NCBI RefSeq assembly: GCF_019904175.1
Contig: NZ_CP061913.1
Location: 3,534,001-3,598,000, forward strand
Length of the DNA: 64,000 nucleotides
Direction of reading: 5' to 3'
Source of the DNA: Dactylosporangium vinaceum
GTDB taxonomy: Bacteria > Actinomycetota > Actinomycetes > Mycobacteriales > Micromonosporaceae
The position numbers and the translations under genes were made by a program. Below are positions 1 to 9,310 of the stretch, piece by piece; position 1 is the stretch's first letter; every line of letters starts with the position of its first letter. Below the pieces are notes generated by a model, which had not been told where the DNA came from, made no database searches, and saw only the letters and a program-made list of their open reading frames with translations.

Positions 1-64
1 GGACCGCGCCGATGCGGGTGCGCGGGGTGGTGGCGGTGCGGGTCGGGTTCGCGGTGGTGGTCAT
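1..64 (-). CDS. N-terminal fragment of an unidentified protein (cut by window edge)
   Basis: Only the first 21 codons lie inside the window, read leftward from an ATG at 64. The peptide begins MTTTANPTRT and ends in RIGAV at the edge. A GGAGGG Shine-Dalgarno (69-74) sits four bases before the ATG, which is the main support. The Thr/Arg-rich start would suit the cytoplasmic tail of a transporter or many other proteins, so no function is proposed. It is transcribed in the same direction as the Hsp70-WD40 gene that ends about 100 bases away. Confidence 0.4.
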   Translation of the reverse strand, partial: MTTTANPTRTATTPRTRIGAV

Positions 65-162
65 CGTGCCCTCCAGCGGGTGTCGGGGCCGGCTTGCGTA
101 CCGGGCTCTCACCAGGGCTACGAAACGGCCCGGCCCCAATCGACAACGCCGCCGGACGAATT

Positions 163-2376
163 TCAAGATTTTTCCGACGGCACCGCCCAGAGCCGCACGA
201 CGTGGTCTTGCGAGCCCGTGACCAGGCGGTCCGCGGCCGGGCTGGCGGCGATGGCGGTGACCGGGCTCCCGGCGTCGAGGTCGAGGCCGGTGACGGCGGC
301 GTGGCTCGTCGCGCTCCAGAAGCGCAGCCGCCCGTCGGCGCCGCCGCTGACGATCGTGCGGCCGGTGCGGTCGAAGGCCACCGCGTCCGCCGCGCCGCGG
401 TGCCGGCCGAGCGTGCTGGCGGCGATGCCGGCCTGGTCGAGCGGCCACTCCAGGACGCTGCCGTCGGCCCCGGCGCTGGCCGCGGTCGTGCCGTCGGGGC
501 TCCATGCGACCGCGCGCACGTCGTTGCCGCCGTGCCTCGTCCCGGTGGGGACCTCGACGCCGCGGCCACGATCCTGGGTGGTGTACCGCAGGATCGCCGA
601 CTGGCTCCCGCCGAGGATCACATCGTCGGGCTGCTGGGGGTTGAACGCGATGGCCCGGATGAACCCGCTGCTCAGGGCGTCGAACTCGGCCAGCTGGGCG
701 CCGCTGCGGGCGTCGAGGACCACGCCGATGCCGCCGTCGCCGCCGACCGCGATGCGCGCGCCGGTCCGGTCGAAGGCGAGCGCCTGGATCGGGAAGCGGC
801 GGGCCCCGGTGGCCGGGAGCGTGTGCGGCGTGTAGGACGGCAGGTCCCAGAGGTGGATCTGCTCGTCGGCACCGGCGGCGGCGAGCAGCGTGTCGTCCGG
901 GCTGAACGCGACCGCGCGCAGTTCGGTGCCGGCCTCCAGCGGGTGCTCGAGCGCGGCGGCCCGGGTGCCGGGGTTCCAGACGCGGACCGTCCTGTCCCGG
1001 CTCGCGCTGGCGACGAGGGTGCCGGCGTGGTTGAAGGCGACGGCGGTGACGACGTCGGTGTGCCCCTCGAACTCGGCCATGACCGAGCCGCGGCCGTCCA
1101 GCCACAGCTTGAGGCCGGCGCCGCCGAGGGCGAGCAGCACGACCGCGAGCAGCGCCGCCACCCACCGCCGGTTGCCCCGCGGCCGGGGAGCCGGCGGCAC
1201 GAAAGGCGCCGCCGGTGGCGAGACGGGCGCCGCCGGTGGTGGGACGGGCGCCGCCGGTGGTGGGACGGGCGCTGCCGGTGGTGGGACGGGCGCCAGCTCG
1301 GCCGTGGGCGGGGCGACCTCGGCCCGGATCGACGGGGCCAGGAGGCTGCCCTGCGCGACCACGAGCTCGGGCTGGTCGACGATCGTCGGGGCAGTGCGCA
1401 GGGCCCGGTGCAGCAGCGTGGCCGCCAGGGGGATCCGGGAGGAGCCGCCGACCAGGAAGACACCGCCGATGTGCTCGGGGGAGACGCCGGCACCGCGCAG
1501 GAGCGAGACCGTCAGCGCGACAGTGCGGTCCAGGTGGGGGCGGGCGGCGAGCTCGAACTCCTCCCGGGTCAGGTGCAGGTCCTTGCCGACCAGCGGCAGG
1601 TGCAGGTCCGCTGTCGCGTGCCGGGTCAGCTGCTCCTTCGTGGCCCGGGCCCCGACCCAGAGCGCGCGCCGGGCCTGCTGGTCCTCCGGGCTCTGCGGCC
1701 AGTTCAGCCGGGCCCAGGCCTCGGTGGCGCCGGGGGTGAGCGCGCGGGCGTGCTCGACGACGGCGGCGTCGAGGTCCAGCCCGCCGACGTCGGCGAGCCC
1801 GGAGGCGGCCACGACCTCGAACGTGGGCCCGACCCGCACGATGCTCACGTCGAACGTGCCGGCGCCGAGGTCGTACACGACCACGCACTGCCCGGCCCGC
1901 AGATCCCGGACGGTTGCGAAGTACGCCGCCGCGGCCACCGGCTCCGGCACGAGGCCGACCTCGCCCAGCCCGGCCCGGGCGGCGGCGTCGGCGAGGACCG
2001 TCAGCCGGGTCCGGCCCCAGGCGGCCGGGTGGGTGAGGACGACCTCGCCGACCGGGGCGCCGGCGACCCGCCGCGCCTCGTCCGCGACCCGGCGCAGGAC
2101 CGCGGCCAGGAGCTCGGCGACCGGATACTCGCGCTCGCCGAGCCACACGGTGCCCTCGTCGACGCGCCGCTTGGGGTTCGCCTCCAACCCGGCCGGCCGG
2201 GCGGCCGCGGCCCGCTCGGCGTCCAGCCCGGTGAGCAGGTCCGGGCCGGCGCCGGCGAGCACGGCCGAGGACAGCAGGGGCGAGGCGTCGAACAGGAGCG
2301 GACGGATCGTCCCCGAGCTGGATAAAACGGCCACCGTGGTGGAGGTGCCCAAGTCGATCCCGAGCCGGAAGGTCAC
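163..2376 (-). CDS. Hsp70-type ATPase / proline linker / TM / WD40 beta-propeller fusion
   Basis: This 737-residue protein fuses an actin-like Hsp70 ATPase domain to a C-terminal beta-propeller. Residues 1-350 carry DLGTSTT (8-14), VYDLGAGTFDVS (about 167-178) and VFLVGGSSRIPL (about 306-317), the phosphate- and adenosine-binding motifs of the Hsp70/actin fold. The canonical Hsp70 substrate-binding domain is absent. Residues 355-400 are a Pro/Ala linker built on a PVPPPAA repeat, followed by one hydrophobic helix (about 404-426) preceded by GNRR. Residues 432-737 hold about seven WD repeats ending in VRVW, IHLW, LEW, LRFW and VRLW. I infer an inner-membrane protein with a cytoplasmic ATPase and an external propeller. 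The start is GTG at 2376. It might be a signalling or scaffold ATPase; no partner gene is visible. Confidence 0.9.
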   Translation of the reverse strand: MTFRLGIDLGTSTTVAVLSSSGTIRPLLFDASPLLSSAVLAGAGPDLLTGLDAERAAAARPAGLEANPKRRVDEGTVWLGEREYPVAELLAAVLRRVADEARRVAGAPVGEVVLTHPAAWGRTRLTVLADAAARAGLGEVGLVPEPVAAAAYFATVRDLRAGQCVVVYDLGAGTFDVSIVRVGPTFEVVAASGLADVGGLDLDAAVVEHARALTPGATEAWARLNWPQSPEDQQARRALWVGARATKEQLTRHATADLHLPLVGKDLHLTREEFELAARPHLDRTVALTVSLLRGAGVSPEHIGGVFLVGGSSRIPLAATLLHRALRTAPTIVDQPELVVAQGSLLAPSIRAEVAPPTAELAPVPPPAAPVPPPAAPVPPPAAPVSPPAAPFVPPAPRPRGNRRWVAALLAVVLLALGGAGLKLWLDGRGSVMAEFEGHTDVVTAVAFNHAGTLVASASRDRTVRVWNPGTRAAALEHPLEAGTELRAVAFSPDDTLLAAAGADEQIHLWDLPSYTPHTLPATGARRFPIQALAFDRTGARIAVGGDGGIGVVLDARSGAQLAEFDALSSGFIRAIAFNPQQPDDVILGGSQSAILRYTTQDRGRGVEVPTGTRHGGNDVRAVAWSPDGTTAASAGADGSVLEWPLDQAGIAASTLGRHRGAADAVAFDRTGRTIVSGGADGRLRFWSATSHAAVTGLDLDAGSPVTAIAASPAADRLVTGSQDHVVRLWAVPSEKS
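1208..1291. repeat. Four tandem 21-bp units encoding the PVPPPAA linker
   Basis: Four adjacent 21-bp units start at 1208, 1229, 1250 and 1271. Units 2 and 3 are identical, while 1 and 4 differ by a few bases. On the coding (minus) strand they specify a seven-residue PVPPPAA-type repeat in the linker of the Hsp70-WD40 protein. Period 21 keeps the reading frame, so unit number could vary between strains. Confidence 0.9.
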
Positions 2377-2385
2377 CAGCTCACT

Positions 2386-3318
2386 CTACGGAGCGGGCAC
2401 CAGCACGATCTTGCCGCGGGTGTGCCGGTGGTCGAGCTCCGCGAACGCCTTCGCCACGTCGTCGAGGGGGTAGGTGGCGGCGATCGGGATCTCCAGGGTG
2501 CCGTCGGCGACGAGCCCGGCCATGTACGTCAGCACGTCCACAGTGGACGCCTGCTCGCTGCCCTCGGCCATGACGCCGAGGCGCTCGGCGGCCTGGAAGG
2601 CGATGATGGTGTTGATGCGGTCCTTGGGGATGCCGAGCTCGAGGGCGAGGTCGACGTACTGCGGCCCGAACAGGTCGATGAACGCGTCGATGCCGTCCGG
2701 CGCCGCCGCCCGCAGCCGCGCGGCCAGATCGGGGCCGTAGGAGACCTGGACGGCGCCGTGGGCCTCGAGCCAGTCCCGGTTGGACGGTGACGCGATGCCG
2801 AGCACCCGCACGCCGCGGTGGCGCAGCAGCTGTACGGTCAGGGTGCCGACGCCACCGGCCGCGGCCGATACGGCGACCGTCTCGCCCGGCTCGGCGGCGA
2901 TCGCGCGGACCGCGGCGAAGGCGGTGCAGGCGACCACGTAGAGCGCCCCGGCCACCTCCCAGGACAGCGCCGGCGGTTTCGGGATGAGCTGGGTGACCGG
3001 GACCGCGGTGTGGGTGGCGTGGCTGGAGCGGGTCCAGGAGAAGCCGAGCACCTCGTCGCCGACCGCGAACGCCGTCACGCCCGGGCCGACGGCGGTGACG
3101 ACGCCGGCGAGGTCGCTGCCCTCGCCGCAGGGGAAGCTTGTCGTGTACCGGAACTCCAGCGATCCGGTGCGGATACCGCTTTCCCCCGGGTTGATGCCGG
3201 CCGCGCGCACGGCGACGACGACCTCGCCGGGTCCCGGTGACGGCATGGGAATGCTTGTCACATACAGCACTTCCGGTCCGCCGAAGGTGTCGAAGCGGAC
3301 GGCTCGGGCGTCAGTCAC
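2386..3318 (-). CDS. NADP-dependent quinone oxidoreductase (MDR superfamily)
   Basis: This 310-residue zinc-independent medium-chain dehydrogenase is of the quinone oxidoreductase type and probably reduces quinones or reactive carbonyls with NADPH. The GroES-like half has FPCGEGSDLAGVV and VGDEVLGF; the Rossmann half has AAGGVGTLTVQLL. The zinc-ligand cysteines of alcohol dehydrogenases are missing. GTG at 3318 is chosen as start because GGAGG lies five bases upstream; a TTG at 3333 is less likely. It overlaps the 3' end of the MarR gene by eight bases, implying a two-gene operon in which MarR controls itself and the enzyme, a common actinobacterial arrangement for quinone or electrophile stress. 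Confidence 0.9.
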   Translation of the reverse strand: MTDARAVRFDTFGGPEVLYVTSIPMPSPGPGEVVVAVRAAGINPGESGIRTGSLEFRYTTSFPCGEGSDLAGVVTAVGPGVTAFAVGDEVLGFSWTRSSHATHTAVPVTQLIPKPPALSWEVAGALYVVACTAFAAVRAIAAEPGETVAVSAAAGGVGTLTVQLLRHRGVRVLGIASPSNRDWLEAHGAVQVSYGPDLAARLRAAAPDGIDAFIDLFGPQYVDLALELGIPKDRINTIIAFQAAERLGVMAEGSEQASTVDVLTYMAGLVADGTLEIPIAATYPLDDVAKAFAELDHRHTRGKIVLVPAP

Positions 3319-3751
3319 GGTGTCCTCCGGCAAAGGCGCGCAGGGTCGACAGGGTGCGGGCGAAGCTGCGCAGGGCGCTACCCGTCAGGGCCTCGCCGAA
3401 CCACCGGGCGAGCTCGGCGTCGAACACGGTCTCGGCGGCCGCGAGGGCCTCGGTGCCGGCCGTGGTCAGCTCCACAATGGACGATCGCCGGTCGCCCGGG
3501 TTGGGGCGGCGGGCCAGCAGTTCGCGGGCCACCAGGCGGTCGACCGCCTGGCTGGCGCCGCCGATGGTGATGGACAGCGCGTCGGCGACCTCGTTGACCC
3601 GGCACGCCTCGGTGCGGGCCACGACCTGGAGCACGTTGAGGCTCCCGAGGGGGACGGCACCGGCCGCCTTCAGCCGGGCGTCCACGCCATTCCATAGATC
3701 AGTCTCGAATCGGACGAGGTCGTCGAAGACCCGCCGCAGTTCAGCACTCAC
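3311..3751 (-). CDS. MarR-family transcriptional regulator
   Basis: This 146-residue winged-helix regulator matches the usual MarR length. The HTH region reads VNEVADALSITIGGASQAVDRLVARELLARR, and the wing has NPGDRRSSIVELT. The GTG start at 3751 sits six bases after a TATGGT -10-like hexamer, so the transcript may be leaderless. An AT-rich inverted repeat (3762-3784) covers this promoter and is the obvious autoregulatory operator. The downstream oxidoreductase overlaps its stop and is the probable target. The ligand is unknown; phenolics or quinones would be typical for the family. Confidence 0.92.
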   Translation of the reverse strand: MSAELRRVFDDLVRFETDLWNGVDARLKAAGAVPLGSLNVLQVVARTEACRVNEVADALSITIGGASQAVDRLVARELLARRPNPGDRRSSIVELTTAGTEALAAAETVFDAELARWFGEALTGSALRSFARTLSTLRAFAGGHRD

Positions 3752-3761
3752 GGCGGTACCA

Positions 3762-3784
3762 TAGCACTAATTATATTAGAGCTA
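3762..3784. promoter_or_regulatory. Probable MarR operator over the MarR/oxidoreductase promoter
   Basis: Arms TAGCACTAA (3762-3770) and TTAGAGCTA (3776-3784) are inverted with one mismatch around a 5-bp TTATA centre. The AT-richness stands out from the surrounding GC-rich DNA. The minus-strand -10 candidate TATGGT (3763-3758) abuts it, so binding would block the MarR promoter. Confidence 0.65.
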
Positions 3785-3793
3785 AGGTAACAA

Positions 3794-3807
3794 GTGTTTC
3801 GAAACAC
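3794..3807. promoter_or_regulatory. TTTCGAAA-type palindromic operator upstream of the sugar ABC operon
   Basis: GTGTTTCGAAACAC is a perfect 14-bp palindrome about 130 bases before the binding-protein gene. The same core recurs before the GH10 xylanase (7977-7992). Such palindromes are typical of LacI-family sugar repressors, so transporter and xylanase probably share one repressor. No gene for that repressor adjoins it. Confidence 0.7.
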
Positions 3808-3937
3808 GGGCCGGGCACCGTTGTTGACCATGGTGTTACCGATCTGTGACCCATGATCTTCGGTCGGGGGAGGTATGTTCGCGGCCATAACAAACCTCTG
3901 CGCACACCCCACCTCCGATAGAAAGGAGGCGCCGAGG

Positions 3938-5059
3938 ATGAAGTTCAAGCCGTTCCGGGTCCTGGCTGCCACCGCCCTGGCCGCGCTGCTCGCCACGACC
4001 TCCGCGTGCAGTGAGACCCGCAAGGACGACAACACCGGCGGGGGCGACAGCGGTCCCGCGCTGGTCGGCATCGCCATGCCCACGCGCAGCCTGGAGCGCT
4101 GGAACAACGACGGTGCCCACCTCGAGGACCTGCTCAAGAAGGCGGGCTACAAGACCTCGCTGCAGTACGCCGACAACAAGGTCGACCAGCAGATCACGCA
4201 GCTCCAGAACATGATCAACGACAAGGCGAAGATCCTGGTCATCGCCTCGATCGACGGCACGGCCCTGGCCCCGGTCCTGCAGCAGGCGGCCGACAAGAAG
4301 GTCAAGGTCATCGCCTACGACCGGCTGATCAACCAGAGCCCCAACGTCGACTACTACGCGACCTTCGACAACTACAAGGTCGGCCAGCTCCAGGGCCAGT
4401 TCATCGTGTCCAAGCTGGGCCTCGACGGCGGCAAGGGCCCGTTCAACCTGGAGCCGTTCGCCGGCTCGTCCGACGACAACAACGCCAAGTTCTTCTTCGC
4501 CGGCGCCTGGGACGTGCTCAAGCAGTACGTCGACAGCGGCAAGCTGGTCATCCCGTCCGGCAAGAAGCTGGCCAGCAACGATGACTGGAAGACCGTCTCG
4601 ATCAACGGCTGGAAGACCGACGCGGCGCAGGCCGAGATGGACAACCGGCTCAACTCGTTCTACACGGGCGGCAAGAAGGTCGACGTCGTGCTGTCGCCGA
4701 ACGACTCGCTCGCGCTGGGCATCGCGCAGTCCCTGGACTCGCACGGCTACAAGCCGGGCGCCGACTGGCCGCTGCTCACCGGGCAGGACGCCGACCTGGC
4801 CAACACCAAGAACATCCTGGCCGGCAAGCAGTCGATGACGGTCTGGAAGGACACCCGGACGCTCGGCGACCAGGTCGCGAAGATGGTCGACTCGATCTCC
4901 AAGGGCTCCACGGTCGAGACGAACGACACCAAGACGTACAACAACGGCGTCAAGGTCGTTCCCTCTTACCTGCTCCCGCCGGTCGTGGTCACCAAGGACG
5001 ACGTGAAGTCGAAGCTCGTCGACTCCGGCTTCTTCAAGGCATCTGACCTGGGTCTGTAA
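3938..5059 (+). CDS. Sugar-binding lipoprotein of a CUT2 ABC transporter (ChvE/XylF-like)
   Basis: This 373-residue periplasmic-binding-fold lipoprotein should capture monosaccharides outside the cell. The signal peptide (MKFKPFRVL, hydrophobic to residue 22) ends at a TSAC lipobox with lipid Cys24. A Gly/Asp-rich tether follows, then VGIAMPTRSLERWNNDG, the DNKVDQQITQLQNMI helix and PNDSLALGIAQSL, as in ChvE-like multiple-monosaccharide binding proteins. GAAAGGAGG (3921-3929) eight bases upstream fixes the ATG at 3938. The ATPase and permease follow. A GC hairpin after the stop suggests higher expression of this subunit. The TTTCGAAA operator shared with the xylanase suggests xylose or xylo-sugars as substrate (inference). 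Confidence 0.92.
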   Translation: MKFKPFRVLAATALAALLATTSACSETRKDDNTGGGDSGPALVGIAMPTRSLERWNNDGAHLEDLLKKAGYKTSLQYADNKVDQQITQLQNMINDKAKILVIASIDGTALAPVLQQAADKKVKVIAYDRLINQSPNVDYYATFDNYKVGQLQGQFIVSKLGLDGGKGPFNLEPFAGSSDDNNAKFFFAGAWDVLKQYVDSGKLVIPSGKKLASNDDWKTVSINGWKTDAAQAEMDNRLNSFYTGGKKVDVVLSPNDSLALGIAQSLDSHGYKPGADWPLLTGQDADLANTKNILAGKQSMTVWKDTRTLGDQVAKMVDSISKGSTVETNDTKTYNNGVKVVPSYLLPPVVVTKDDVKSKLVDSGFFKASDLGL

Positions 5060-5074
5060 CGCCACAGCACCAAC

Positions 5075-5105
5075 GGGCCGGGTCCGCGCACTGCGGGCCC
5101 GGCCC
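5075..5105 (+). terminator. GC hairpin between binding-protein and ATPase genes (attenuator or stabiliser)
   Basis: Arms GGGCCGGGTCCGC (5075-5087) and GCGGGCCCGGCCC (5093-5105) form a 13-bp stem with one G-U pair and a five-base loop. There is no T-run. Placed between the first and second genes of an ABC operon, it probably stabilises the 5' transcript or partly terminates, giving an excess of binding protein. Confidence 0.7.
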
Positions 5106-5133
5106 ACACGCGACTTTGTAGAGGGAAGCCCCC

Positions 5134-6671
<1,538 letters not shown>

Positions 6672-6675
<4 letters not shown>

Positions 6676-7892
6676 CCACGACCGAAACGCTGCAGCCGGA
6701 GACGAAGCCCACCGAGGTCTCGTCGCTGCGCGGATACCTGGGCCAGAACCTGTGGCAGTACGGCATGCTGACGGTGCTCATCGCCATCGTCATCACCTTC
6801 CAGGTGCTGACCGACGGGCGGCTGCTGTACCCCGACAACGTCGCCGCGCTCGTGCAGCAGAACGCCTACGTGCTGATCCTGGCCATCGGCATGGTCATGG
6901 TCATCGTGGCCCAGCACATCGACCTGTCCGTCGGCTCCATCGTGGCCTTCATCGGTGGCGTGTGCGCGCTGATGATCACCCAGTGGGGCTGGCCGTGGCC
7001 CGTGGCCGTGGCCGCGTCCATCGGCATCGGCATCATCGTCGGCTGCTGGCAGGGCTTCTTCATCGCGTACGTCGGGATCCCCGCCTTCATCGTGACGCTC
7101 GGCGGCATGCTGCTGTTCCGCGGCCTGGCCGTGCTCGCCGTGAGCCAGACGGTGCCGGTGCAGGACAAGGGCTTCGGCGCCATCGCGGCCAAGTCGCTGC
7201 CCAATGCGCTGGGCTTCGTCGGCAACCTCGACGGCATGACGCTGCTCGTCGGCCTCGTCGCGATCGGCGGCCTCGCGCTCTCGCAGCTGCGCACCCGGCG
7301 CGAGCTGATCCGTTACGACCTGCGCCTCGAGCCGAGCGCCGCCTTCTACGGCAAGCTCGTCGTGTTCACGGCGCTTATCGCGTACATCACCTATCTGCTC
7401 GCCGAGAGCACCGACGGCACCCCGAACGTGCTCATCATCGTCGGCGCACTCGTCATTCTGTACACGTACATCATGGGTAACACCGTGTTCGGCCGGCACA
7501 TCTACGCGATGGGCGGAAATCTCGCGGCGGCGAAACTTTCGGGTGTGAAGACCAAGCGTGTAACTTTCCTGATCTTCGTCAACATGGGCATTCTCGCCGG
7601 GGTGGCCGCGGTCGTCACCACCTCGCGCGCCGGGGCCGGGGTGGCGGGCGCCGGGACCAACTACGAACTGGACGCGATCGCCGCCGCGTTCATCGGTGGC
7701 ACCGCCGTGACCGGCGGCATCGGCAAGGTCACCGGGGCCGTGATCGGTGCGCTGATCATGGGCGTGCTGAACATGGGCCTGTCCATCCTCGGCGTCGACG
7801 CGGCCTGGCAGCAGGCGATCAAGGGCCTGGTGCTCATTGCCGCCGTCGCTTTCGACATCATCAGCAAGCGGGTGACCAACTCGGCCCAGTGA
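6672..7892 (+). CDS. CUT2 sugar ABC transporter permease (GguB/XylH-like)
   Basis: This 406-residue polytopic membrane protein forms the channel of the importer. It has about ten hydrophobic segments, starting with [14 protein letters not shown], and the family motif around [18 protein letters not shown]. Later conserved blocks are [35 protein letters not shown] and [32 protein letters not shown]. Its length matches the multiple-monosaccharide GguB-type permeases rather than the shorter RbsC type. It starts at ATG 6672 within the stop of the ATPase gene. The xylanase gene lies 114 bases downstream with its own promoter and operators. Confidence 0.95.
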
Positions 7893-7899
7893 TCTGGCA

Positions 7900-7912
7900 G
7901 TGTTTCGATAAC
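7900..7912. promoter_or_regulatory. Degenerate TTTCGA half-site upstream of the xylanase promoter
   Basis: GTGTTTCGATAAC matches the left half of the transporter operator, with a broken right half. It sits just upstream of the -35 candidate of the xylanase, a position suited to looping or cooperative binding with the perfect site at 7977-7992. It could also be chance. Confidence 0.4.
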
Positions 7913-7921
7913 GGCAGCGTA

Positions 7922-7951
7922 TTGACGTTGGCTTTCGTGGACCAATAGCGT
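7922..7951 (+). promoter_or_regulatory. Candidate sigma-70-type promoter of the xylanase gene
   Basis: TTGACG (7922-7927) and TAGCGT (7946-7951) are spaced by 18 bases, a reasonable -35/-10 pair for an actinobacterial housekeeping promoter. The transcription start would fall near 7958, placing the perfect TTTCGAAA operator about 20 bases downstream, as in roadblock repression. Confidence 0.5.
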
Positions 7952-7976
7952 CGGTGTCTCAAGGCGAATCCCAGTA

Positions 7977-7992
7977 ATTGTTTCGAAACAAT
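7977..7992. promoter_or_regulatory. Perfect TTTCGAAA-type operator before the GH10 xylanase
   Basis: ATTGTTTCGAAACAAT is a perfect 16-bp palindrome ending 14 bases before the xylanase ATG and just before its GGGAG ribosome-binding site. It shares the 12-bp core TGTTTCGAAACA with the site upstream of the sugar transporter, which defines a small xylan-uptake regulon. Confidence 0.75.
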
Positions 7993-8006
7993 CGGGAGCC
8001 AACCTC

Positions 8007-9233
8007 ATGACATTACGCAGAATGGCCACCGCCGGCCTTCTGGCGGCCGTGACCGCGGTGACGATGAGCGCGGTCGCGGCCTCCGCCGGCGGCCCGCGCC
8101 CGCCGGCGACACAGGACCAGAGCCTGCGCGCGTTGGCGGCCCGCAACGGCCTGTCCTTCGGCACGGCCGTCGACGCCGCCGCGTATACCGATGCCGCGGA
8201 CCCGCAGTACAAAGTCATGGTCGACGGGCAGTTCTCGACGGTCACGGCCGAGAACGCCATGAAGTGGGAGAGCCTGGAGCCCACCCGCGGCACCTACAAC
8301 TGGGCGGCCGCGGACGCGTTCGTCGCCGCGGCCGAGCAGCATCACCAGCTCGTCCGCGGCCACGTCCTGGCCTGGTACAGCCAGCTGCCCGGCTGGCTCA
8401 GCACCGGCATCCAGGACGGCACCATCGACGGACCGCAGCTGCGCGCCCTGCTCAAGCAGCACATCACCGACGTCGTGACGCACTTCCGCGGCCGGATCTG
8501 GCAGTGGGACGTGGTCAACGAGGCCGTCTCCGACCCGTGGGAGACGCCGTCGGCGATCCACCTCGGCGGCAACACCGGCTCGCTGAAGCAGAAGTTCGCC
8601 GACCTGCTCGGCCCCGGCTACCTCGCCGACGCGTTCCGCTGGGCCCGCGCCGCCGACGCGAAGGCGCTGCTGTTCTACAACGACTACAACATCGAGGCGT
8701 TCGGCGACGGCGGCCCCGGTGACAAGACCCAGTTCGTCTACGACATGGTCAAGAAGCTGCGCGCCCAGGGCGTCCCGATCGACGGCGTCGGCAGCCAGGG
8801 CCACCTCAGCACGCAGTACGGCAACTACGACGTCTTCCAGGTCGCCGACGCCATGCAGCGCTTCACCGACCTGGGCCTGGCCGTGGCGCTGACCGAGGTG
8901 GACGCGCGCAGCCTCATGAAGGACGCGAAGGACCCGACGCTCGCCGCGGCGGGCGCCGACCTCAACGCCCGCGACCAGGCTTCCGCGTACAACTACCACG
9001 TGCTGCTGCAGGCGTGCCTCATGAACCGGCACTGCCTGTCGTTCACGGTGTGGGGCTTCACCGACAAGCACTCGTGGATTCCCAACTGGTTCAAGGACCC
9101 GCCGGAGGGCGCCGGCAACCTGTGGGACGCGAACTACCAGCCGAAGAAGTCGCTGCGCACGGTCCAGGGTGACCTGGCCGCGGCCGGTCCGCCGCTGGTG
9201 CAGCCGCGCATCCCGCAGCGGCCGCGCCGCTGA
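8007..9233 (+). CDS. Secreted GH10 endo-1,4-beta-xylanase
   Basis: This 408-residue secreted glycoside hydrolase family 10 enzyme cleaves internal xylan bonds with retention. A signal peptide (MTLRRMATAGLLAAVTAV, ending near ASA) precedes the single catalytic domain. Motifs in order are TVTAENAMKWESLEP, RGHVLAWYSQLPGW, WDVVNEAVSDPW with acid/base Glu172, and LTEVDAR with nucleophile Glu297. No carbohydrate-binding module is present. Codon 3 is the rare leucine codon TTA and codon 5 is AGA, both uncommon here. GGGAG (7994-7998) supports the ATG. The operators link it to the upstream importer, so extracellular xylan cleavage is paired with uptake of products. A strong hairpin follows the gene. 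Confidence 0.96.
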   Translation: MTLRRMATAGLLAAVTAVTMSAVAASAGGPRPPATQDQSLRALAARNGLSFGTAVDAAAYTDAADPQYKVMVDGQFSTVTAENAMKWESLEPTRGTYNWAAADAFVAAAEQHHQLVRGHVLAWYSQLPGWLSTGIQDGTIDGPQLRALLKQHITDVVTHFRGRIWQWDVVNEAVSDPWETPSAIHLGGNTGSLKQKFADLLGPGYLADAFRWARAADAKALLFYNDYNIEAFGDGGPGDKTQFVYDMVKKLRAQGVPIDGVGSQGHLSTQYGNYDVFQVADAMQRFTDLGLAVALTEVDARSLMKDAKDPTLAAAGADLNARDQASAYNYHVLLQACLMNRHCLSFTVWGFTDKHSWIPNWFKDPPEGAGNLWDANYQPKKSLRTVQGDLAAAGPPLVQPRIPQRPRR

Positions 9234-9260
9234 CACACAAGCATTCCTGGGGGTTAGGAA

Positions 9261-9291
9261 CGGGGCGGGCGCCCGACCGGCGCCCGCCCCG
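9261..9291. terminator. Rho-independent-type hairpin after the xylanase gene
   Basis: A 13-bp perfect stem (9261-9273 with 9279-9291, CGGGGCGGGCGCC on the left arm) encloses the five-base loop CGACC, 27 bases past the xylanase stop. No T-tract follows, as is common in actinobacteria. It ends 19 bases before the next gene and should isolate it. Confidence 0.8.
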
Positions 9292-9310
9292 GCGTCCGTA
9301 CCCTGGCCGG

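Noticed and set aside
1208..1291. Short tandem repeats that could be taken for a CRISPR array
   Set aside because: The units abut without spacers and keep the coding frame of the Pro-rich linker, and no cas genes are present.
94..2325. 743-codon open frame on the plus strand
   Set aside because: It is a shadow of the Hsp70-WD40 gene; composition is Arg/Gly/Ala-random and no domain is recognisable.
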